Assembly: GCA_002397315.1 (NCBI GenBank)
Contig: DHAE01000007.1
Span: 84,768-148,767, forward strand
DNA length: 64,000 nucleotides
From: Comamonadaceae bacterium UBA4962
GTDB taxonomy: Bacteria > Pseudomonadota > Gammaproteobacteria > Burkholderiales > Burkholderiaceae_C
Reading direction: 5' to 3'
Shown: positions 18,658-26,819 of the stretch, in pieces
Layout: every line of letters starts with the position of its first letter
Numbering within the stretch: the first letter of the stretch is position 1
Translations under genes and position numbers: made by a program
Notes under the pieces: model-generated
Seen by the model: only the letters and a program-made list of their open reading frames with translations
Database searches by the model: none
What the model was told of the DNA's origin: nothing

Positions 18658-20784
18658 ATGACCCATCCGAATCTTCTCGTCGAACTGTTCGTCGAAGAGC
18701 TGCCCCCGAAGGCCCTGCAGAAGCTCGGCGACGCCTTCGCCCAGGTGCTGCTGGCGCAGTTGCAGGCCCAGGGCCTCGCCTCCGCCGCCTCGCGCCTGAC
18801 GGCCTATGCTTCGCCCCGGCGCCTGGCCGCCCACATCACCGAGGTCGCGCCGCAGGCGGCCGACAAGGCCGTCTCGCAGAAGCTCATGCCCGTCACGGTG
18901 GGCCTGGACGCCTCCGGCAACGCCACGCCCGCGCTGCTCAAGAAGCTCGCCGCCCTGGGCGCCGATGCCTCCGCCGTGCCCGGCCTGCGCCGCGCACCCG
19001 ACGGCAAGGCCGAGGCGCTGTTCCTCGACAGCACCGCGCGCGGCGCCACGCTGTCCGAAGGGCTGCAGAAGGCGCTGCAGGAATCCGTCGCCAGGCTGCC
19101 CATCCCCAAGGTGATGCGCTACCAGCTCGAATCGGGCTGCGAGCAGCCGGGCTGGACCAGCGTGAGCTTCGTGCGCCCCGCGCACGGCCTCGTGGCGCTG
19201 CACGGCACCGAGGTGTTGCTGTCCGTCTCGGTGCTGGGCCTCACGGCCGGCAACGCCACCCACGGCCACCGCTTCGAGGCGGCCGTGGACCCGGTGGTGC
19301 TGCGCAGCGCCGACACCTACGCGCAGCAACTGGCCGAAGAGGGCGCCGTGATCGCCGGCTTCGCCGAGCGCCGCGCCGAGATCGTCCGCCAGTTGCAGGC
19401 CGCCGCCGGGCAGGTGGGCGGCGGCGTGCGCCCCATCCAGGACGACGCGCTGCTCGACGAGGTGACGGCCCTGGTCGAGCGCCCGAACGTGCTCGTCTGC
19501 GAGTTCGAGAAGGAATTCCTCGGCGTGCCGCAGGAGTGCCTCATCCTCACGATGAAGGCCAACCAGAAATACTTCCCGCTGCTCGATGCCGAAGGCCGGC
19601 TCACGCACCGCTTCCTGGTGGTGAGCAACATCCGCCCCGATGATGCCAGCGCCGTGGTCGGCGGCAACGAGCGCGTGGTGCGCCCGCGCCTGGCCGACGC
19701 CAAGTTCTTCTTCGACCAGGACCGCAAGAAGACGCTCGAATCGCGCGTGGCCTCGCTCGCCAAGGTGGTCTACCACAACCAGCTGGGCACCCAGGGCGAA
19801 CGCGTGGACCGCGTGCGCGCCATTGCCCGCGCCATCGCGCAGCAGATCGGCGACGTGGAACTGGCCCGCCAGGCCGACCAGGCGGCGCAACTCGCCAAGG
19901 CCGACCTCGTCACCGACATGGTGGGCGAATTCCCCGAACTGCAGGGCACCATGGGCCGCTACTACGCCCAGGCCGACGGCCTGCCCGCGGCCGTGGCCGA
20001 TGCCATCGAAGACCACTACAAGCCGCGCTTCGCGGGCGACACGCTGCCGCGCGGCGACGTGGGCGTGGTGGTGGCGCTGGCCGACAAGCTCGAAACCCTG
20101 GTGGGCATGTTCGGCATCGGCAACCTGCCCACGGGCGACCGCGATCCGTTCGCGCTGCGCCGCCACGCGCTGGGCGTCATCCGCATGCTGGTCGAGAAGG
20201 AGCTTCCGCTCGATCTGGAAACCCTGCTGCACAGCGCGCTGCCCGCCTTCGGCGACAAGATCCAGGACGCCACCGCGCCGCTGGCCGACTTCATCTACGA
20301 CCGCCTGGCCGGCAGCCTGCGCGAGCAGGGCTACAGCGCCCAGGAGGTGGACGCCGTGCTCGCCCTGCGCCCGCAGCGCCTGGCCCTGGTCGCGAAGCAG
20401 CTCGCCGCCGTGCGCGCGTTCGCCGCGCTGCCCGAGGCCCCGGCGCTCGCCGCGGCCAACAAGCGCATCACCAACATCCTCAAGAAGGCCGGCGACGTGG
20501 ATGCGCACGTCAATCCCGAACTGCTGCGCGAGCAGGCCGAGAAGGACCTGTACGCCGCCCTGCAGCGCTTCGTGCCCGAGGCCGATGCGCTGTACGCCCG
20601 GGGCGATTACACGGGCAGCCTGCAGACGCTGGCGGTGCTGCGCGCGCCCGTCGATGCGTTCTTCGACGACGTGATGGTCAATGCCGAGGAACTGGACCTG
20701 CGCCTCAACCGCCAGGGCCTGCTGCAGAGCCTGCACGTGGCGATGAACCGCGTGGCCGACCTCTCGCGCCTGGCCGTCGCCTGA
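18658..20784 (+). CDS. glyS: Glycyl-tRNA synthetase beta subunit
   Basis: A 708-residue partner of GlyQ that carries tRNA recognition. The start MTHPNLLVELFVEELPPKALQKL is typical, as are the CEFEKEFLGVPQECLILTMKANQKYFP region and the HD-like domain including YYNQL-type VYHNQLGTQGERVDRV. The C-terminal part resembles an anticodon-binding domain (DALYARGDYTGSLQTLAVLRAPVDAFFDDVMV). A GAGAGAC sequence upstream can serve as ribosome site. Cotranscribed with glyQ. Confidence 0.97.
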   Translation: MTHPNLLVELFVEELPPKALQKLGDAFAQVLLAQLQAQGLASAASRLTAYASPRRLAAHITEVAPQAADKAVSQKLMPVTVGLDASGNATPALLKKLAALGADASAVPGLRRAPDGKAEALFLDSTARGATLSEGLQKALQESVARLPIPKVMRYQLESGCEQPGWTSVSFVRPAHGLVALHGTEVLLSVSVLGLTAGNATHGHRFEAAVDPVVLRSADTYAQQLAEEGAVIAGFAERRAEIVRQLQAAAGQVGGGVRPIQDDALLDEVTALVERPNVLVCEFEKEFLGVPQECLILTMKANQKYFPLLDAEGRLTHRFLVVSNIRPDDASAVVGGNERVVRPRLADAKFFFDQDRKKTLESRVASLAKVVYHNQLGTQGERVDRVRAIARAIAQQIGDVELARQADQAAQLAKADLVTDMVGEFPELQGTMGRYYAQADGLPAAVADAIEDHYKPRFAGDTLPRGDVGVVVALADKLETLVGMFGIGNLPTGDRDPFALRRHALGVIRMLVEKELPLDLETLLHSALPAFGDKIQDATAPLADFIYDRLAGSLREQGYSAQEVDAVLALRPQRLALVAKQLAAVRAFAALPEAPALAAANKRITNILKKAGDVDAHVNPELLREQAEKDLYAALQRFVPEADALYARGDYTGSLQTLAVLRAPVDAFFDDVMVNAEELDLRLNRQGLLQSLHVAMNRVADLSRLAVA

Positions 20785-20817
20785 GCCGGCGCCAGCGTCC
20801 CCACGCCTGGCGCCGGC
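20785..20817 (+). terminator. Strong hairpin right after glyS
   Basis: GCCGGCGCCAG (20785-20795) pairs perfectly with CTGGCGCCGGC (20807-20817) over an 11-base loop. No T-run follows, so it may be a 3'-end stabilising hairpin or a partial terminator before the next gene at 20835. Confidence 0.5.
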
Positions 20818-20834
20818 GCCCACGGAACCTGACC

Positions 20835-21512
20835 ATGCCGCCCACCGCCGCCCCGGACGGCGCCACCCGCACCGCGTGGTGGCTGTTCGCGCCGCCCGCG
20901 GCGGTCGTGGGCCTGCGCTGGCTGCTGGAGTGGCACGCCGACCGCTGGCCCGGGCCGGCCGTGTGGGCGCTCGCACCGTTCGACGGCACACGTGATCCGG
21001 TCACAGGCCTTGCCGGGCTGGGCGCCGGTGCGGCGGCCCTCGCGGTCGCCGGCTGGCTGCTGCGCCGCGCGGCGCGCCGCTGGGGCCGCCCGGCCGCACG
21101 CCGCATCGCCCTGGGGCTGTGGGTGCTGGCCTGCGCCGGTGGTGCCATGGCGCTCGCCCTGCGCCACTGGGACGCCCGCCTGCTGCAGCCGCTGCCCGAG
21201 GCCCGCGTGACCGTCGCCGGTACGCGGCCCCAGCCCGCCAGCCTGCGCGGGCCCGGCGGCACCCAGGTGGTGTTGCGCTGGGAGACCGGCCGTGGCAGCG
21301 ATGCGGACCAGAACGCCGCAGACAACGGGCAGGGCGCCGGTCCGGAGCCGCTGCGCCAGGCCACGCTGCCTTCCGACGCCGCCGCGGCATGGCAACCCGG
21401 CCAGGTACTGCGCCTGCAGTGGGCGCGGGGCCGCTTCGGCGGCCTGTACGCTACCGGCTGGAGCCCCGCGGCGCCCGCCGGCCCCGGTGGCGCGGCGCCG
21501 CATCTTCCATAA
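20835..21512 (+). CDS. Membrane protein of unknown function
   Basis: A 225-residue protein with about three hydrophobic segments: roughly residues 14-30 (WWLFAPPAAVVGLRWLL), 55-75 (LAGLGAGAAALAVAGWLLRRAA) and 90-108 (IALGLWVLACAGGAMALAL). A soluble C-terminal half follows (VTVAGTRPQPASLRGPGG and a WETGRGSD-containing region), probably periplasmic, ending in a short Pro/Gly tail. I do not recognise the family. It sits between glyS and gmhB on the same strand, 9 bp ahead of gmhB. Confidence 0.75.
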   Translation: MPPTAAPDGATRTAWWLFAPPAAVVGLRWLLEWHADRWPGPAVWALAPFDGTRDPVTGLAGLGAGAAALAVAGWLLRRAARRWGRPAARRIALGLWVLACAGGAMALALRHWDARLLQPLPEARVTVAGTRPQPASLRGPGGTQVVLRWETGRGSDADQNAADNGQGAGPEPLRQATLPSDAAAAWQPGQVLRLQWARGRFGGLYATGWSPAAPAGPGGAAPHLP

Positions 21513-21513
21513 T
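21508..21513 (+). promoter_or_regulatory. -10 hexamer CATAAT just ahead of gmhB
   Basis: CATAAT ends 7 bases before the ATG at 21521 and overlaps the end of the previous gene. No ribosome site is present between them, so a leaderless transcript is possible. Confidence 0.4.
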
Positions 21514-21520
21514 CGCGCGC

Positions 21521-22081
21521 ATGAAACTCGCCATCCTCGACCGCGACGGCACGCTCAACGCCCCCGGCGAGGGCTTCATCTCCACACCCGACGAATGGGT
21601 GCCCGTGCCGGGCGCCCTGGAGGCCGTGGCGCGCCTCAGCCACGCGGGCTGGCACCTGGCCGTGGCCACCAACCAGCCGGGCCTGGGGCGCGGCCTGTTC
21701 GACGTGCTGGCGCTGAATGCCATCCACGCACGCATGCACCGGCTGCTCGCCGCCGCGGGTGGGCGCATCGAGGCCGTCTTCTACTGCCCGCACGCTCCCG
21801 ACGAGGGTTGCGCCTGCCGCAAGCCCGCACCGGGGCTGATGGAGCAGATCCGCGAACGCTACGGCGTGGAAGGCAGCGACGTGGTCGTGGTGGGCAACTG
21901 CCCCGAGCACCTGCGTGCAGGCGCGGCCATCGGCGCGCGCCTGCACGCCGTGGGCGCGCCCGGCCCGGATGGCGGCGCGTCCGCCGCCTGGCCGCCGGGC
22001 ACCCTGCACCATGCGGGCCTCGCAGCCTTCGCGGACCACATCCTGGCCGCGGCGGCGAAACCGCCGTCCGCCACGGACTGA
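21521..22081 (+). CDS. gmhB: D-glycero-beta-D-manno-heptose-1,7-bisphosphate 7-phosphatase
   Basis: A 186-residue HAD-superfamily phosphatase acting in ADP-heptose synthesis for the LPS core. The nucleophile motif is LAILDRDGTLN (Asp8 and Asp10), motif II is AVATNQPGLGRG, and the cysteine zinc-binding loop is seen in FYCPHAPDEGCACRKPAPGL. The DVVVVGNCPEHLRAGAAIGA segment replaces the usual GD(x)xxD motif with GNCPEH, a deviation. GmhB and histidinol-phosphate phosphatase domains are close, so the substrate is assigned by family and LPS context. plsC follows at 22172. Confidence 0.85.
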   Translation: MKLAILDRDGTLNAPGEGFISTPDEWVPVPGALEAVARLSHAGWHLAVATNQPGLGRGLFDVLALNAIHARMHRLLAAAGGRIEAVFYCPHAPDEGCACRKPAPGLMEQIRERYGVEGSDVVVVGNCPEHLRAGAAIGARLHAVGAPGPDGGASAAWPPGTLHHAGLAAFADHILAAAAKPPSATD

Positions 22082-22171
22082 CCCGCCGCCCAGACCCGCT
22101 TCCCTCTCCCGCTGCAGCCCTCGCGGACACGCGCCGGCAGACAGTCCCGACATTCTCCTTCCCACCTCCGC

Positions 22172-22927
22172 ATGGCTTTCATCCGCTCCGTCCTCCACCT
22201 GCTCTGGATGGCCGTCACCGTGGTGCCCTACACCCTCGCCATCCTCGTGGCCCGGCTGTTCGGCGCGCCCACGCGCGTGCGCTACCGCATCGCGCGCGCC
22301 TGGCTCAAGCTCAGCACCGACGCGGCCCGCCTGCTCCTGGGCATCCGCACCCGGATCACCGGCATGGAGCACCTGCCGCAGGACGCGGGTCAGGGCGTGG
22401 TGCTGCTGGTCAAGCACCAGTCCACCTACGAAACCTTCCTGATGCCGGCGATCATGCCGCGCCCCCTGGCCTACGTGTTCAAGAAGGAACTGCTGCAGAT
22501 CCCGTTCTTCGGCTGGTCCATCGGCAGCCTGGACATGATCCACATCGACCGCAGCCAGCGGGCGCGCGCCTTCGTCAAGGTGCTGCAGCAGGGCCGGGAA
22601 CTCCTGGCCCGGGGCACCTGGGTGATCATGTTCCCGGAGGGCACGCGCACGGCCCGCGGCGGCAAGGGCGACTACAAGAGCGGCGGCGCGCGGCTCGCCA
22701 TCGAGGCCGGCGTGCCCGTGGTGCCGGTGGCCGTCACCTCCGCCAAGGTCTGGCCGCGCAAGGCCTTCGTCAAGCGGCCCGGCACGGTGGACGTCTCCAT
22801 CGGCCGCGTGATTCCTTCCGCCGGGCGCACGCCCGACGACCTCATGGCCGAGGTCGAGGCCTGGATCGAGTCCGAGATGCGCCGCCTCGATCCCGAAGCC
22901 TACGGATCCCCCGGCACGGAGCCGTGA
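22172..22927 (+). CDS. plsC: 1-acyl-sn-glycerol-3-phosphate acyltransferase
   Basis: A 251-residue membrane acyltransferase making phosphatidic acid. An N-terminal hydrophobic segment (LLWMAVTVVPYTLAILVARLF) precedes the catalytic motif KHQSTYET (His-x4-Glu, a variant of the usual His-x4-Asp), then FPEGTRTARGGKGDYKSGG, the substrate loop, and a VPVVPVAVTS strand. gmhB followed by plsC is a frequent order in beta-proteobacteria. The stop shares one base with the next start. Confidence 0.92.
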   Translation: MAFIRSVLHLLWMAVTVVPYTLAILVARLFGAPTRVRYRIARAWLKLSTDAARLLLGIRTRITGMEHLPQDAGQGVVLLVKHQSTYETFLMPAIMPRPLAYVFKKELLQIPFFGWSIGSLDMIHIDRSQRARAFVKVLQQGRELLARGTWVIMFPEGTRTARGGKGDYKSGGARLAIEAGVPVVPVAVTSAKVWPRKAFVKRPGTVDVSIGRVIPSAGRTPDDLMAEVEAWIESEMRRLDPEAYGSPGTEP

Positions 22928-23871
22928 TGCAGCGGCTGGTGCAGCTCGCGCTGGACTTCTTCGGCGGCACGCCACCGGAGCCTGCAGGGCCCCGGGTGTC
23001 TTTCGATCCATCGGCGGCGACACCGCAAGGTGGACCTGTTCCCGTGGTGCCCCGCGTGCGCGTTGCAGCGCCTGGCCAGGCTTCGCCACCGTCGCCGTCG
23101 GATGCACGCCCGGCACCCGTGGAATTCCGCCATCCCGCCGCGAACCGCGAGGTGGTGCTGGGCGATGCGCTCGTCGCCTATGCGCTGCAGCGATCACGGC
23201 GCCGCACCATCGGCTTCACCGTCGGCCCCGACGGACTGGCGGTGCGCGCACCCGGCTGGGTGTCGATGGCGAACGTGGATGCCGCCGTGCGCGAGAAATC
23301 CGCGTGGATCCTGCGCAAGCTCGGAGAAGCGCGCGAGCGCCAGCGCCGGCAGGAAGACGCGCGGATCGACTGGAGCGACGGCGCCGTGCTGCCCTACCTG
23401 GGCGAGCCGCTCACCGTGGTGCTGGACCCGGCGCACGGCTTCCGCGGGCAGGGCGGGGCGCTGGTGCCGGGGCCGGACGGCGAGCGCCGCCTGCACGTCG
23501 GCCTGCCCCGTGCCGCCACCCCCACGCAGGTGCGGGATGCCGTGCAGGCGTGGCTCATGCGCGACGCGCGCCGGCATTTCACGGCCCGGCTGGACCATTT
23601 CGCGCCCCTGCTGGGCGTGCAGTGGCGCACGCTGCGGCTGTCGAGCGCCCAGACGCGCTGGGGCAGCGCCCGCGCCGACGGCTCCATCCGCCTCAACTGG
23701 CGCCTGCTGCACTACCGGCCGGCCGTCATCGACTACGTGGTCGCGCACGAACTCTCGCACCTGCGCCACATGGACCACAGCCCGCGCTTCTGGGACACGG
23801 TGGCCACCGTCGTGCCGGACTATGCCGCGCTGCGCGACCGCCTGCGCGACGAACCGGCCCCCCGGTGGTGA
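22927..23871 (+). CDS. YgjP-like (M48/SprT-type) zinc metalloprotein
   Basis: A 314-residue protein with a variable Pro-rich N-terminus of about 70 residues, then the YgjP/WLM-like core. The core shows RRRTIGFTVGPDGLAVRAPGWV, the DNA/protein-binding-like WGSARADGSIRLNWRLLHYRP and the zinc motif VVAHELSHLRHMDHSPRFWD (HELSH with a third His downstream). The family is annotated as metal-dependent hydrolase. The start overlaps the plsC stop (TGATG). Activity and substrate are not known from sequence. Confidence 0.88.
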   Translation: MQRLVQLALDFFGGTPPEPAGPRVSFDPSAATPQGGPVPVVPRVRVAAPGQASPPSPSDARPAPVEFRHPAANREVVLGDALVAYALQRSRRRTIGFTVGPDGLAVRAPGWVSMANVDAAVREKSAWILRKLGEARERQRRQEDARIDWSDGAVLPYLGEPLTVVLDPAHGFRGQGGALVPGPDGERRLHVGLPRAATPTQVRDAVQAWLMRDARRHFTARLDHFAPLLGVQWRTLRLSSAQTRWGSARADGSIRLNWRLLHYRPAVIDYVVAHELSHLRHMDHSPRFWDTVATVVPDYAALRDRLRDEPAPRW

Positions 23872-23916
23872 ACCTCCGGGAACAGGAAGGGCCTCGACCG
23901 GTCTGCTGGACTGGCA

Positions 23917-23922
23917 CAGAAT
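23917..23922 (+). promoter_or_regulatory. -10 hexamer CAGAAT just ahead of the rhodanese start
   Basis: CAGAAT ends 7 bases before ATG 23930. It overlaps an alternative ATG at 23921. The spacing matches that seen at 9266, 9908, 21521 and 25188. Confidence 0.35.
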
Positions 23923-23929
23923 GCACGCC

Positions 23930-24367
23930 ATGACTGCTTCGACTTCTTCCCCCACTTCTTCCGGTGCCATCCCTGCCGAGGGCTATGCCGGCGACGTGTC
24001 ACCGCAGCTCGCCTGGGAATGGGTGCAGGGCGGCCGCGCCGTGCTCGTGGACGTGCGCACCGATGCCGAGCGCGACTGGGTGGGTTTCGTGCCCGGCGCC
24101 GTCGCCATTCCGTGGAAGACCTACCCGGGCATGGCCTTGAACCCGGAATTCGACGACGCCCTGCGCGCCGCCGTGCCCGAGGGCGGGCAGGCCGTGCTGC
24201 TGTGCCGCAGCGGGGTGCGCTCGGTGGCGGCGGCACGGCGCGCCACGGAGCTGGGCCTCACGGCCTACAACATCCTCGAAGGCTTCGAGGGCGATGCGGA
24301 CGCCGACGGGCACCGCAACCGCACGGGCGGCTGGCGGTTCCGTGGGCTGCCCTGGCGGCAGGGCTGA
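23930..24367 (+). CDS. Rhodanese-domain protein
   Basis: A 145-residue single-domain rhodanese, a persulfide-carrying sulfurtransferase fold. VLVDVRTDAERDWVGFVPGAVAIPW is the first half and AVLLCRSGVRSVAAA the active-site loop with Cys and the CRSGVRS signature. Residues 1-20 are Ser/Thr-rich and probably flexible. ATG 23921 would add MHA. It is 58 bp downstream of the metalloprotein gene but seems to have its own promoter. The sulfur acceptor is not evident. Confidence 0.9.
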   Translation: MTASTSSPTSSGAIPAEGYAGDVSPQLAWEWVQGGRAVLVDVRTDAERDWVGFVPGAVAIPWKTYPGMALNPEFDDALRAAVPEGGQAVLLCRSGVRSVAAARRATELGLTAYNILEGFEGDADADGHRNRTGGWRFRGLPWRQG

Positions 24368-24440
24368 AGAAAGGCTCGCAGCCCCCTGGTCCCCGGCTGC
24401 GCGCTGCACCGGGCGCGCCGGGAAGCGAGGGGGGAGGGCG

Positions 24441-24457
24441 GGCGGGGCATGCCCGCC
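24441..24457. terminator. GC-rich hairpin between convergent genes
   Basis: GGCGGG (24441-24446) pairs with CCCGCC (24452-24457) over loop GCATG. It lies between the convergent rhodanese and LysM/BON genes and could terminate either, but there is no T-run on either strand. Confidence 0.3.
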
Positions 24458-24483
24458 TTCCCGTCAGGCCCTGTGGGCCGCGT

Positions 24484-24996
24484 TCACAGCGGCGGAATGC
24501 GCAGCTTCTGCCCCGGATAGATCTTGTCCGGGTGCGTGAGCATGGGCTGGTTGGCCTCGAAGATGCGCGGGTACTTGTTGGCGTCGCCGTAGTACTTCTT
24601 GGCAATGGCCGAGAGCGTGTCGCCGCGCACCACGTCGTGGTACTGCGCCTCGGGCTCGGCGTTCTGCACGGTCATCTGGTTGTCCACGCTCGTCACGCCC
24701 GAAACGTTGCCGCAGCACAGCGTGACCTTCTCCTTGGCGGCCTGGGACGGCGCCTCGCCCTGCACGGTCACCTTGCCCTCGGGGCCGGCGAAGGCCACCT
24801 TGACGTTGCTCACGCCGAGGTTCTGCGACGCGATGTACGTCTCGATCGCCTTGCCGGCGGTGGCGTTGAGCTGGTCCTGGCTCGGTGCGGCAGGCGCTGC
24901 AGCGGCGGCGGCGGGCGCCGGTGCGGGCGCGGCGTGCGCGTCCTTGCCCCCGAACAGTTTTTCCCCGGCTTCCTTCACGAAGCTGAAAAGTCCCAT
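24484..24996 (-). CDS. BON- and LysM-domain protein (Kbp/YgaU-like)
   Basis: A 170-residue protein. An N-terminal amphipathic stretch (MGLFSFVKEAGEKLFGGK) is followed by an Ala/Pro linker (about 20-42). A BON domain covers about 45-110 (ETYIASQNLGVSNVKVAFAGPEGKVTV) and a C-terminal LysM about 118-168 (HDVVRGDTLSAIAKKYYGDANKYPRIFEANQ). This layout matches E. coli Kbp, a potassium-sensing cytoplasmic protein. There is no signal peptide. ATG 24996 has AAGGAG upstream. Convergent with the rhodanese gene and divergent from coaX. Confidence 0.9.
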   Translation of the reverse strand: MGLFSFVKEAGEKLFGGKDAHAAPAPAPAAAAAAPAAPSQDQLNATAGKAIETYIASQNLGVSNVKVAFAGPEGKVTVQGEAPSQAAKEKVTLCCGNVSGVTSVDNQMTVQNAEPEAQYHDVVRGDTLSAIAKKYYGDANKYPRIFEANQPMLTHPDKIYPGQKLRIPPL

Positions 24997-25174
24997 GTGA
25001 TGGCTCCTTGTTGTGGTGTGGAAAACGACCGGCCAGGGCCGGCGCGAACCACTGTAGCGCTTGCGCCCGCGCCTGCCATGTCGGACGGCGGCCCGAACGC
25101 CGCACCGCCGGTATGCCATGGCATGCCCTGTCTCCACGGCGTCCGGCGGGCACGGGCGGCGCTGTAAAACTCGT

Positions 25175-25180
25175 GATAAT
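25175..25180 (+). promoter_or_regulatory. -10 hexamer GATAAT just ahead of coaX
   Basis: GATAAT ends 7 bases before ATG 25188, with no ribosome site between. A leaderless or near-leaderless coaX transcript is suggested. Confidence 0.5.
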
Positions 25181-25187
25181 CCGTCGC

Positions 25188-25958
25188 ATGACTTTTCTGG
25201 CCATCGACGTCGGCAATACGCGCCTCAAGTGGGCGATGTACGACGCTCCCAAGCCAGGCGCCGCCGTCCTGGCCCATGGCGCCGAATTCCTCGACCACAT
25301 CGAGCGCCTCGCGGACAGTGCCTGGGCCGGCCTGCCGGCGCCCACGCACATGCTGGGCTGCGTGGTGGCGGGCGATGCCGTGCGGCGGCGCGTGATGGAG
25401 CAGATGGAGTGGTGGGACGTGCCGGCCCACTGGGTCGTGCCTTCCACCCGCGAGGCCGGCCTCGTCAACGGCTACGACCACCCGACACGCCTGGGCTCCG
25501 ACCGCTGGGTGGCGATGATCGGTGCGCGCCACCGGCTGCTGCGGCAGGGCGCCGCGCGCCCGCTGGTGGTGGTGATGGTCGGCACGGCGGTGACGGTGGA
25601 AGCCATCGATGCCGAAGGGCGCTTTTTGGGCGGCCTGATCCTGCCCGGGCACGGCATCATGCTGCGTGCGCTGGAATCGGGCACGGCGGGGCTGCACGTG
25701 CCCACCGGCGAAGTCACGCCCTTTCCCACCAACACCAGCGACGCGCTCACGAGCGGCGGCACCTATGCCATCGCCGGCGCCGTCGAACGCATGGTGCAGC
25801 ACGTGGCCCAGCACTGCGGCGAAGAGCCCGCCTGCATGATGACCGGCGGCGCGGGCTGGAAGATGGCGCCCAGCATGACGCGCCCGTTCGACCTCATCGA
25901 GAACCTGATCTTCGAAGGCCTGCTCGCCATCGCCGAGGAACGCTTCGGCGGCCGCTGA
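25188..25958 (+). CDS. coaX: Type III pantothenate kinase
   Basis: A 256-residue ASKHA-fold kinase that phosphorylates pantothenate, the first step of coenzyme A synthesis. The phosphate-binding motifs are LAIDVGNTRLKWA at the N-terminus and VVMVGTAVTVEAID at about 125-138; the GGLILPGHGIMLRAL and MMTGGAGWKM segments are typical. The usual start MTFLAIDVGNT was chosen; the frame is open to 25008 without coding character. In many beta-proteobacteria birA-coaX are paired, but no birA is adjacent here. Confidence 0.93.
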   Translation: MTFLAIDVGNTRLKWAMYDAPKPGAAVLAHGAEFLDHIERLADSAWAGLPAPTHMLGCVVAGDAVRRRVMEQMEWWDVPAHWVVPSTREAGLVNGYDHPTRLGSDRWVAMIGARHRLLRQGAARPLVVVMVGTAVTVEAIDAEGRFLGGLILPGHGIMLRALESGTAGLHVPTGEVTPFPTNTSDALTSGGTYAIAGAVERMVQHVAQHCGEEPACMMTGGAGWKMAPSMTRPFDLIENLIFEGLLAIAEERFGGR

Positions 25959-25994
25959 AAGACCGGCCGCGGCCCGCCGACGTCGCGTGGTGGC

Positions 25995-26789
25995 CTAGCC
26001 TGCGTCGAGTTCCATGCGCGCCAGCTCCACGGCCAGGTGCTCCGCCGCATCCGCCGCGTCGGCCCGCGCGGCCTCTTCGTAGAGTTCGGTGGCGCGCGCG
26101 GCATGCGTGGCGCCGCCCAGCATGAGCAGCGCGTTGGCATGCTCGATGCGGCCGATCACGGAATGCGGATGCAACGCGAACGATTCGTCGAAGAGCCGCA
26201 GGCTGTCCTCGCGGCGCGCGCCGTGGGTGATGCTGCCCACCATCTCCCCCACCTTGTCGATCACCTCGGCATGGAACACCGCCAGCGCCAGGCGCGCATC
26301 GGCATGCCGTGGGCTCAGGGCGATGGTGCGGTCCAGCCCTGCACGTATCTGGCCCGTGAGACCCTGCGCGAGCGCCCGGGCCACGCTGATGCCCTGGGCG
26401 TAGCGCCCGAGCGCATAGGCATGCCAGAACCACGCGTTCGGATTGTCCGGTTCGGCGGCCGCCTGCCCGCGGGCGCGCTCGGCCGCCTGGCGGAAGAACT
26501 CCAGCCGCCGGGCCTCGCTCGGCTCCAGATAGGTCGCGTAGACGATCGTCGCCTTGTTCGCCGCCGTGACGCCCGCACCGCCGGCCGCGATGCCGGCGCA
26601 CGCCGCCTCTTCGAAACGGCCGCTGTGGAACAGGGCCCAGGCCTCCAGCACGGCGGAGTCCTGGGGCAAGGGCTCCGCATCGCCCTGGTGCAGGCGCTCC
26701 CAGCGGCGCGCCACGTCGCCGGCCGTGAAGGCGTAGTCGCGAGCGTAGGGAAAAGGCGTCCAGGAGTCCATGGCGTGCGTATTTTTCAT
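25995..26789 (-). CDS. TPR-like repeat protein
   Basis: A 264-residue helical protein without signal peptide. Pairs of helices recur, for example AVLEAWALFHSGRFEEAACAGIAA, NPNAWFWHAYALGRYAQGISVARALA and SVIGRIEHANALLMLGG, each reading as tetratricopeptide-like repeats. Starts at 26789 (MKNTHAM) and 26771 (MDSWTPFPY) are both possible. It follows the TetR gene on the same strand by 30 bp and is probably cotranscribed. No specific function can be assigned. Confidence 0.78.
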   Translation of the reverse strand: MKNTHAMDSWTPFPYARDYAFTAGDVARRWERLHQGDAEPLPQDSAVLEAWALFHSGRFEEAACAGIAAGGAGVTAANKATIVYATYLEPSEARRLEFFRQAAERARGQAAAEPDNPNAWFWHAYALGRYAQGISVARALAQGLTGQIRAGLDRTIALSPRHADARLALAVFHAEVIDKVGEMVGSITHGARREDSLRLFDESFALHPHSVIGRIEHANALLMLGGATHAARATELYEEAARADAADAAEHLAVELARMELDAG

Positions 26790-26819
26790 GCGGCGTCGGT
26801 GTTCATGCAGCGTGGATGG

